Assembly: GCA_027371515.1 (NCBI GenBank) | Contig: DAHXMX010000063.1 | Location: 1-5,348 of the forward strand | From: Neisseriaceae bacterium | Lineage (GTDB): Bacteria > Pseudomonadota > Gammaproteobacteria > Burkholderiales > UBA11063 | Reading direction: 5' to 3' | Length of the DNA: 5,348 nt | Shown: positions 1 to 4,560 of the stretch, in pieces | Layout: the number at the start of each line of letters is the position of its first letter | Position numbering within the stretch: position 1 is the first letter of the stretch | Program-made: the position numbers and the translations under genes | Notes under the pieces: model-generated | Databases searched by the model: none | Seen by the model: only the letters and a program-made list of their open reading frames with translations | Told to the model about the DNA's origin: nothing

Positions 1-35
1 GTAGAGTTGGGATTATGAAGCGCAATATATGATGA
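1..35. repeat. Left inverted-repeat arm, probable fold-back artefact
   Basis: These 35 bases are the exact reverse complement of 316-350, with 280 bp between the arms. The match begins at the very first base of the window and stops at 36/315. Next to the break, both sides carry a similar T/A-rich string (TTAAATT on one side, TTAAAATTG on the other), which could be the microhomology for template switching. The copy at 316-350 flows naturally into the promoter region of the transporter gene, so this copy is probably the artificial one. A genuine terminal inverted repeat of a small element is possible but less likely, because the right edge shows the same behaviour inside a gene. Confidence 0.85.
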
Positions 36-125
36 AATTTAAGTAGTACGATTGTAACATATATAACATTATATTGTAGAATTTTTACAGTTATTGCATT
101 TGGCGCGTAATGATGGCTGTTTAGG

Positions 126-155
126 TTGTGGTTAGTATCAAAAACATGCTATAAT
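126..155 (+). promoter_or_regulatory. Sigma70-type promoter P1 with extended -10
   Basis: A perfect TATAAT hexamer at 150-155 is preceded by TG at 147-148, giving a full extended -10 (TGCTATAAT). TTGTGG at 126-131 is a fair -35 with an 18-bp spacer. The predicted start lies near 162. It faces the small ORF and the transporter gene. Its position in the window rests on the orientation of the 36-315 segment being correct. Confidence 0.55.
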
Positions 156-190
156 ACTCGCTGGATGTTTTCTTATTAAGAGTGATTATT

Positions 191-219
191 TTGTGATCGT
201 GGTATACGGTTAATATAAT
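191..219 (+). promoter_or_regulatory. Sigma70-type promoter P2
   Basis: TTGTGA at 191-196 and a perfect TATAAT at 214-219 are separated by the ideal 17 bp. Transcription should begin near 226, giving a leader of about 60 nt before the GTG at 289 and about 265 nt before the transporter ATG at 492. It lies 64 bp downstream of P1 in the same direction, so the two may act in tandem. Confidence 0.55.
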
Positions 220-288
220 CCATAGTATGGATAAATCATCTAAAACTTATGATAATTATTGATTAAAAATAGAAAGGAGACATATCTA

Positions 289-399
289 GTGCTTGTTCAA
301 ACTAATTTAAAATTGTCATCATATATTGCGCTTCATAATCCCAACTCTACTTTGAGTGAGTTGTCATTTATTATTTATTTCTCAGATATCTACGAATAA
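289..399 (+). CDS. Possible small protein or leader peptide, 36 aa
   Basis: A GTG codon at 289 lies 9 nt after a strong Shine-Dalgarno (AAAGGAGA, 273-280) and opens a frame of 36 codons ending in TAA at 397-399. The translation begins MLVQTNLKLSS and ends FIIYFSDIYE. I do not recognise it. It has no run of one amino acid, so a classical amino-acid attenuation peptide is not indicated, and it is too short for a confident domain. It sits downstream of promoters P1 and P2 and 92 bp before the transporter ATG, so it could be a leader peptide, an independent small protein, or the start of a decayed gene. Codons 10-21 lie inside the 316-350 repeat arm. If the upstream segment were inverted by the fold-back artefact, the start and Shine-Dalgarno would not belong to this frame. 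Confidence 0.35.
   Translation: MLVQTNLKLSSYIALHNPNSTLSELSFIIYFSDIYE
316..350. repeat. Inner arm of the left inverted repeat
   Basis: This is the exact reverse complement of 1-35. It is probably the genuine genomic copy, since it continues without a break into 351-491 upstream of the transporter. It falls within the small ORF at 289-399. Confidence 0.85.
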
Positions 400-434
400 T
401 ACTTATTTAATAAATTAAATCATTGTTTTTATGA

Positions 435-460
435 TTACTAGATTATTTTTAATCTAGTAA
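435..460 (+). promoter_or_regulatory. Palindromic hairpin in the transporter 5' region
   Basis: Bases 435-445 and 450-460 are perfect reverse complements (TTACTAGATTA and TAATCTAGTAA) around a TTTT loop, an 11-bp stem. It ends 31 bp before the transporter ATG. No U-tract follows on either strand, so an intrinsic terminator is unlikely. It could be a transcription-factor operator or a 5'-UTR stem affecting translation. No regulator can be named from the sequence. Confidence 0.5.
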
Positions 461-491
461 ATGTATATTATTTATTATTTAAGGATTAAAT

Positions 492-1748
492 ATGTTCAAA
501 ATTAATAATCTTACTCAAGATTTTATGAAAACTGCATTTGGTAATATTCTTGAGTGGTATGATTTTACCGTTTATGGTTTATTTGCTATACAAATATCAA
601 AAGCATTTTTCCCAAATTCAAATAAATTTTTGTCTTTATTAATGGTGTTTGCAACATTTGCTATATCATTTTTAGTTCGCCCATTAGGTTCTATCATATT
701 TGGTTTACTTGGAGATCGTTATGGTAAGCATTATGCGGTTAATTTATCAATTTGGTTAATGGCTATACCAACTACATTAATTGGTTTGTTGCCAAGCTAT
801 CAAATTATTGGGATTTTTGCACCATTACTATTAATTATTTTGCGTATGTGTCAAGGTATATCAGCAGGTGGACAATTTTCAGGTTTGATTGCAATTTCAG
901 TAGAGAGTAAATCAGAAAATAAGTCATTATTAACTAGTCTTATTTATACTATCTCTGTAATTGGTTGCTTTATAGCTACATTAATCGGCTATATTACCAT
1001 TAGTTTAGTACAACATTATAATCAAAATCAAAGTTTTTTTATTTCAACATTATCATGGAGAATACCATTTATTTTAAGTATGGTACTTTTTATTATTTAT
1101 TACAAAATGTTACCTGATTTGTCAAAACATAGTACTACATTAGAGCATGATTTTAAAATAAAAGATATAATGAAAAAACAACCACGTGAATTATTAATTA
1201 TGATGATTATTAGTTCAGCATCAGGTTCATTATATTACTTGTTATTTACTTATTTAGTTACTTATTTACAAGTTTATGTGGGAATAAGTAAAAATACTGC
1301 TTTTTTAATTGAAAATTGTTTGTTGGCATTATCTATTATTTTATATCCCTTATTTGGCTATTATGCTGGTTATCTGAAATGTCGTGTTAAAACAGCTCAA
1401 TTAATATCACTGTCAATGATAATTGCTGTATGTATGCTTTTTTATATAAAAGTATCATTATTATTTGGTTTGGTTGGTGGTATTTTGTTAGTAATTGCCT
1501 TTTGTGCTATTACAAGTCTTACTACTAGTTTATTCGGGGAAGTATTTGATTCAAATTATCGTATGACTGCATGTTCATTTTCATTTAATTTAGGTGTTAC
1601 AATATCAGGTTTTTTACCAATGGTAGCTGAAATATTAAGTAAATACTTTGAATATGGATTACAGATATTACTATTTGTTATTGTAATTATGTTTTATTTT
1701 GGTTTACAACTACTTATTAAAACCAATGGATATAAATACGTAAAATAA
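492..1748 (+). CDS. MFS transporter, metabolite:H+ symporter (MHS, ProP/KgtP-like) family
   Basis: The 418-residue product is an inner-membrane secondary transporter, very hydrophobic throughout, with about 12 membrane segments expected. Family marks are clear. GNILEWYDFTVYG (17-29) is the MHS signature in TM1. R63-P64-L65-G66 is followed by the MFS loop motif GLLGDRYGKH (71-80). R118, QG (121-122) and the GG pair (126-127) lie around TM4, and SWRIPF is at 188-193. Known members carry proline/betaine, 2-oxoglutarate, citrate or shikimate with protons; the substrate here cannot be told. Two deviations are visible: Gln128 stands where most relatives have Glu after GG, and the usual E-[ST]-P stretch after TM6 is replaced by KMLPDLSKH. 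No ProP-type C-terminal coiled coil is present. The start is supported by AAGGA at 481-485, 6 nt before the ATG. It is monocistronic and convergent with trhO. Confidence 0.9.
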   Translation: MFKINNLTQDFMKTAFGNILEWYDFTVYGLFAIQISKAFFPNSNKFLSLLMVFATFAISFLVRPLGSIIFGLLGDRYGKHYAVNLSIWLMAIPTTLIGLLPSYQIIGIFAPLLLIILRMCQGISAGGQFSGLIAISVESKSENKSLLTSLIYTISVIGCFIATLIGYITISLVQHYNQNQSFFISTLSWRIPFILSMVLFIIYYKMLPDLSKHSTTLEHDFKIKDIMKKQPRELLIMMIISSASGSLYYLLFTYLVTYLQVYVGISKNTAFLIENCLLALSIILYPLFGYYAGYLKCRVKTAQLISLSMIIAVCMLFYIKVSLLFGLVGGILLVIAFCAITSLTTSLFGEVFDSNYRMTACSFSFNLGVTISGFLPMVAEILSKYFEYGLQILLFVIVIMFYFGLQLLIKTNGYKYVK

Positions 1749-1763
1749 CAGTCTAAATAAATT

Positions 1764-1792
1764 TAATGCGTTATTTAAGCAATAACGCATTA
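1764..1792. terminator. Bidirectional terminator between transporter and trhO
   Basis: Bases 1764-1775 and 1781-1792 are a perfect 12-bp inverted repeat (TAATGCGTTATT with its complement) around a 5-nt loop. It lies 15 bp after the transporter stop and 16 bp beyond the trhO stop. Flanks are A/T-rich on both sides (AAATTTATTTAG on the - strand side, TGTATTGTTTATT on +), without a long uninterrupted T run. Its place between two convergent genes makes a shared terminator the natural reading. A second small palindrome, ATACATGTAT, follows at 1793-1802. Confidence 0.75.
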
Positions 1793-1808
1793 ATACATGT
1801 ATTGTTTA

Positions 1809-2858
1809 TTAAGTTTTAATAAGTCGTGCCTTTGATTTATTAAATATATTTGCACCTTTTACAATGCCACGCCTCAACTCTTTTTGTTTTTCTTCAGGTA
1901 AATGAATTATATCTTGACATTCAGGACTGCAACAGTTTTCGAGTTTAGTTCTGCAGTTATCACATTGTATAAATAATAAATGACACCCCATATTTGCACA
2001 GTTTACATGAGTGTCGCATAAAGCTCCACATTGATGGCAATGTGAGATAATTTCGTTACCAATTTTTTCCCCTAGGCGATTATCAAAAACAAAATTTTTA
2101 CCTAAAAATTTATTTTCTAAACCTTGTTTTTTTATGATATTAGCATAATTAATGATTCCACCTTCTAAATGATACACGTTTTTAAAACCATTGTGCAACA
2201 TCCACGCGCTAGCTTTTTCACATCTAATTCCACCGGTACAATACATGATAATGTTTTTGTCTTGTTTACCAGCCGTCATATCAATTACCATTGGTAATTG
2301 TTCTCTAAAAGTATCACTTGGTACTTGAATAGCGTTTTTAAAATGTCCAATTTCATACTCATAATGGTTGCGCATATCAATAACTATTGTTTCTGGATCA
2401 TTAGTCATTTGATTAAATTCAACCGGCGTTACATATTTACCAATATTATTAAGATTAAAATCTGGATCATTAATACCATCAGCAACTATTTGTTTACGAA
2501 CTTTTATTTTTAACACCCAAAATGATTTACCATCATCATCAACTGCAATATTTAATCTTAAATTGTTTAGTGCATCAATACTGTATAGGTATTCTTTAAA
2601 TGCTTCATAGTTATGTTCTGGGATAGATATTTGAGCGTTTATTCCTTCATGAGCAATATAGATGCGACCAAATACATTTAATGCGCTTAACTTACGATAC
2701 ATGTCATCTCGGAATTGTTGTGGATTTTCAATATTAAAATACTTATAAAATGAGATTGTAATACGATGAAATGTTTCTAAGTACAATAATTCACGTAATT
2801 CATCAGAAGTACGATCATTATAGAGTTTTTCTTTTTTAGATTTGATGTGACTATCCAT
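1809..2858 (-). CDS. trhO: tRNA uridine(34) hydroxylase TrhO (YceA, rhodanese-like)
   Basis: The 349-residue cytoplasmic protein matches E. coli TrhO (about 350 aa) along nearly its whole length. TrhO hydroxylates wobble uridine 34 of certain tRNAs to ho5U, independently of prephenate and using oxygen, the first step toward cmo5U-type modifications. An N-terminal acylphosphatase-like domain (about 30-125) contains ISFYKYF, LNVFGR, HEGINAQIS (70-78) and DDDGKSFWVLK (107-117). The rhodanese domain (about 145-245) holds IDMRNHYEYEIGHF (160-173) and the active loop YCTGGIRCEKAS, with catalytic Cys207 and a second Cys213. The C-terminal part is cysteine-rich (HCHQCGALCD, then CX2C and CC pairs), as in the long-form family, and is probably metal-binding. 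The ATG at 2858 has AAGGA 8 nt upstream. It follows the radical SAM gene by 98 bp and appears to have its own promoter. It is intact, with the key cysteines present. Confidence 0.97.
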   Translation of the reverse strand: MDSHIKSKKEKLYNDRTSDELRELLYLETFHRITISFYKYFNIENPQQFRDDMYRKLSALNVFGRIYIAHEGINAQISIPEHNYEAFKEYLYSIDALNNLRLNIAVDDDGKSFWVLKIKVRKQIVADGINDPDFNLNNIGKYVTPVEFNQMTNDPETIVIDMRNHYEYEIGHFKNAIQVPSDTFREQLPMVIDMTAGKQDKNIIMYCTGGIRCEKASAWMLHNGFKNVYHLEGGIINYANIIKKQGLENKFLGKNFVFDNRLGEKIGNEIISHCHQCGALCDTHVNCANMGCHLLFIQCDNCRTKLENCCSPECQDIIHLPEEKQKELRRGIVKGANIFNKSKARLIKT

Positions 2859-2896
2859 TTTTATATTCCTTATAATTGCATATTATAATCAATAGT

Positions 2897-2910
2897 CGTT
2901 ATTTTAACAT
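2897..2910 (-). promoter_or_regulatory. trhO promoter: extended -10 and 14-bp block shared with the transporter promoter
   Basis: On the - strand this block reads ATGTTAAAATAACG: TG, one base, then TAAAAT (5 of 6 matches to TATAAT), an extended -10. The -35 region is weak. Transcription would start near 2894, leaving about 36 nt of leader before the trhO ATG. The identical 14 bases occur at 4383-4396 ahead of the queuosine-precursor transporter. The core GTTA-N3-TAAC is palindromic, so the block may be an operator instead of, or as well as, a -10. A separate TATAAT at 2882-2887 could serve as an alternative -10. Confidence 0.5.
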
Positions 2911-2956
2911 GGTTATTATTTTTAGATTAATAAAAATTAGTAAAAAAATTAAATAA

Positions 2957-3655
2957 TTATTGCACAAATACTCCAAGATCTTTGTTATCAATTAAGATTT
3001 CTATATTTGGTAAATCTTTAATTTTAGGATAGATATTAGTCATAAATAAGTTGAATAAATTAGAATCATGTTTTACTGGAGTTCCATTGTCAACAAATAC
3101 ATTAATAGTAACTTCTTTAAAATATGTTAATGCTATTTTAATGTCATTTTCTATTTGTTCTATAACTTGACCTTGTACACAAATTAATAAACAACAAGCA
3201 TAAAAATTAGTGCTAAATTCTTTTAAATTAGTAGTTGGGAATGGTTTATTGTATACACGTTCACGAAATTCATCATCAAATGTTTCAATTCCAATACGAA
3301 AGCGTATTTCTTGTTTAGGAAAATAATCAATAATTTCCTTTAAGCGTTTGCGATAACCATAATATACTTCAAAATAAATAGTATGTATCTGTTTTGAATT
3401 ACATTTTTCACGTATTAAACTAAGTATTGCTTCTGGTATTTCAAATACTGATCCGGAGTTAATTATTTCAACCACTCCAAACTCACCACTAATCATATTA
3501 ACAATTTCAACATTCGTATCAATTATTTCATTAATATTAGTTGAGTTATCTAATATATAATTGCAAAAGCTACACTTACCATACAAACATGGCAAGGATT
3601 TTAGTAATAATATTTCACGCGGAATTTTGTCTTTAATAATATTGTAACGTTGCAT
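2957..3655 (-). CDS. Small radical SAM protein, candidate QueL-like queuine-salvage enzyme
   Basis: The product is 232 residues, beginning MQRYNIIKDKIPREILLLK. A longer reading from 3748 would add 31 residues out of frame with, and overlapping, the transporter gene; the start at 3655 is preferred because it lies 5 bp after that gene's stop, as expected for translational coupling. The cluster motif is C23-LYGK-C28-SF-C31, a CX4CX2C spacing instead of the usual CX3CX2C, within PCLYGKCSFCNYILDNS. Later blocks fit a radical SAM barrel: NSGSVFEIP (66-74), FEVYYGYRKRL (95-105), FRIGIETFDD (119-128) and a LLICVQGQ strand (156-163). Being cotranscribed with a YhhQ-type transporter suggests a role in queuosine salvage. 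The known precedent is QueL, a radical SAM lyase of gut Clostridia that regenerates preQ1 from queuine. Radical SAM membership is well supported; the specific reaction is inference. No clear intrinsic terminator follows. Confidence 0.85.
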   Translation of the reverse strand: MQRYNIIKDKIPREILLLKSLPCLYGKCSFCNYILDNSTNINEIIDTNVEIVNMISGEFGVVEIINSGSVFEIPEAILSLIREKCNSKQIHTIYFEVYYGYRKRLKEIIDYFPKQEIRFRIGIETFDDEFRERVYNKPFPTTNLKEFSTNFYACCLLICVQGQVIEQIENDIKIALTYFKEVTINVFVDNGTPVKHDSNLFNLFMTNIYPKIKDLPNIEILIDNKDLGVFVQ

Positions 3656-3660
3656 AGCTA

Positions 3661-4350
3661 TTATATTTCTCGAACATGTGGCATAATTGTAACCGACCAA
3701 TAGATAAATGGAGTATCTATAATTGATATAATAGATCTCAAGATACATGAAGTGATAAAAATTTGCAACAAGTACTGATAGTCAAATAATCCATAAAATG
3801 CAATTAATGTAAAAATAGCATTGTCTACTAGTTGGCTAAATAAAGTACTAAAGTTATTTCTAATCCAAATATACTTGGTCTCAGGAAATTTATTACGCCA
3901 AAATTGATAAGTAAAGACATCTAAAGATTGCGAAATAAAAAAAGCCATTAAGCTTGCACAAACAATACGTGGGAAAAATCCAAATATTGTTTTTAATGCC
4001 CCTTGTACATTATCTTGTGAATTAGGTATTACTTTAAGAGAAAAGTACATAATAATTGTGGTTGCTATCATGCTAAATATACCTAAATAGATAATTTTTT
4101 TGGCTGTAGTGCGACCATAGTTTTCAGATAGTATGTCAGATATAAGGTATATCCCAATATAACTTATATCACCCATTGAGCCACTTAAACCAAATAGTGA
4201 TATTTGCTTTAATGCTTGAATATTTGCAATCAAAATAGATAATATAGCAAAAACAAATAGACCTATTTTACCAAAAAATCTAAATGTTATTAATATTAAA
4301 CTAAAATTAACAATTATTAATGTAAACCACAAGATTTCGTTTGTATAAAT
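3661..4350 (-). CDS. Queuosine precursor transporter (YhhQ/VUT family), ATT start likely
   Basis: This 229-residue inner-membrane protein belongs to the VUT/YhhQ family (E. coli YhhQ, 221 aa), which imports preQ0/preQ1 and in some lineages queuine. With numbering from ATT at 4350, marks include FRFFGKIG (23-30), NIQALK (43-48), SDILSENYG (71-79), SQSLDVF (140-146) and WIRNNFSTLFSQLVDN (162-177). About six membrane segments are visible. It resembles the Bacillus/Clostridium-type VUT branch (DILSENYG) more than E. coli YhhQ (DLTVRIFG), hinting at an unusual subfamily or transfer. No ATG lies in frame before residue 59. GGAG at 4358-4361 is 7 nt from the ATT, giving MYTNEILWFTLI, close to the NE-[IL]-LWF beginning of relatives; the alternative TTG at 4332 would be 25 nt away and would remove this. 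It heads a two-gene unit with the radical SAM gene 5 bp downstream. Confidence 0.9.
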   Translation of the reverse strand: MYTNEILWFTLIIVNFSLILITFRFFGKIGLFVFAILSILIANIQALKQISLFGLSGSMGDISYIGIYLISDILSENYGRTTAKKIIYLGIFSMIATTIIMYFSLKVIPNSQDNVQGALKTIFGFFPRIVCASLMAFFISQSLDVFTYQFWRNKFPETKYIWIRNNFSTLFSQLVDNAIFTLIAFYGLFDYQYLLQIFITSCILRSIISIIDTPFIYWSVTIMPHVREI

Positions 4351-4357
4351 TTTAATT

Positions 4358-4361
4358 CTCC
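4358..4361 (-). promoter_or_regulatory. Shine-Dalgarno selecting the ATT start
   Basis: On the - strand, GGAGAA (4356-4361 region) is the only good Shine-Dalgarno ahead of the transporter frame. Seven bases separate GGAG from ATT at 4350, whereas TTG at 4332 is 25 bases away. The frame is open upstream to a stop at 4390-4392 and contains no ATG, GTG or TTG better placed. Confidence 0.6.
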
Positions 4362-4382
4362 AATTACAATTTACAAGTAAGC

Positions 4383-4396
4383 CGTTATTTTAACAT
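4383..4396 (-). promoter_or_regulatory. Promoter of the transporter-radical SAM unit, shared 14-bp block
   Basis: The - strand reads ATGTTAAAATAACG, identical to the block before trhO at 2897-2910. TGTTAAAAT forms an extended -10 with a weak -35. Transcription from about 4380 would give a roughly 30-nt leader containing the Shine-Dalgarno at 4358-4361. The GTTA-N3-TAAC palindrome inside may also be an operator. Confidence 0.5.
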
Positions 4397-4449
4397 TTAA
4401 TTGGTTACAATGAGTTTTTGAATGTTAGTTGAATTAAATAATGTAGTCA

Positions 4450-4464
4450 TGATAATCATGATGC
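4450..4464. promoter_or_regulatory. Weak Fur-box-like palindrome
   Basis: TGATAATCATGATGC matches the 7-1-7 Fur consensus TGATAATNATTATCA at 12 of 14 defined positions and holds two TCATGA palindromes 9 bp apart (4447-4452 and 4456-4461). It lies between the divergent transporter and adenylyltransferase genes. In sequence this AT-rich such matches arise by chance, so iron control is only a possibility. Confidence 0.2.
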
Positions 4465-4518
4465 AAAGCGAGATTTTTTTGTGTTAATATTATGCTATTA
4501 GAAACATTGCTAATTATG

Positions 4519-4551
4519 AATATAATGTAAATATAATGTAAATATAATGAA
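4519..4551 (+). repeat. Three 11-bp tandem repeats, each with a TATAAT
   Basis: The unit AATATAATGTA occurs at 4519-4529 and 4530-4540, and as AATATAATGAA at 4541-4551. Each copy contains a perfect TATAAT (4521-4526, 4532-4537, 4543-4548), so three potential -10 elements are stacked one helical turn apart directly before the adenylyltransferase start. Candidate -35 elements are poor (TTAGAA at 4498 with 17 bp to the first, TTGCTA at 4507 with 19 bp to the second). The array overlaps the ribosome-binding site AAAAGG at 4550-4555. Confidence 0.8.
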
Positions 4552-4560
4552 AAGGTTGTT

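Larger units (their letters stand above)
36..288. other. Intergenic region without a recognisable gene
   Basis: No open frame with a plausible start and ribosome-binding site is visible on either strand here. The stretch is AT-rich with a slightly GC-richer patch near 98-118. It carries two right-facing promoter candidates (126-155 and 191-219) that lead into the small ORF at 289 and the transporter at 492. Because it sits between inverted-repeat arms, its orientation relative to the transporter cannot be proven from this sequence alone. The two promoters and the Shine-Dalgarno, all pointing at the transporter, favour the orientation shown. A one-off ATG frame at 227 (11 codons) has no ribosome-binding site and is not called. 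Confidence 0.55.

Noticed and set aside
1..350. A MITE or insertion sequence with 35-bp terminal inverted repeats
   Set aside because: No transposase and no target-site duplication can be seen, and the equivalent structure at the other edge is inside a gene, so one artefact explains both. Not fully excluded.
2298..2513. A 71-codon + strand frame opposite trhO
   Set aside because: It is antisense to strongly conserved trhO coding sequence, with low-complexity translation and no ribosome-binding site.
2907..2956. Intrinsic terminator after the radical SAM gene
   Set aside because: Only A/T runs with a weak 6-bp TTTTTA/TAAAAA pairing are visible, so no terminator can be supported.
3656..3748. 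N-terminal 31-residue extension of the radical SAM protein
   Set aside because: It would overlap the end of the transporter gene out of frame, has no family resemblance, and a coupled ATG exists at 3655.
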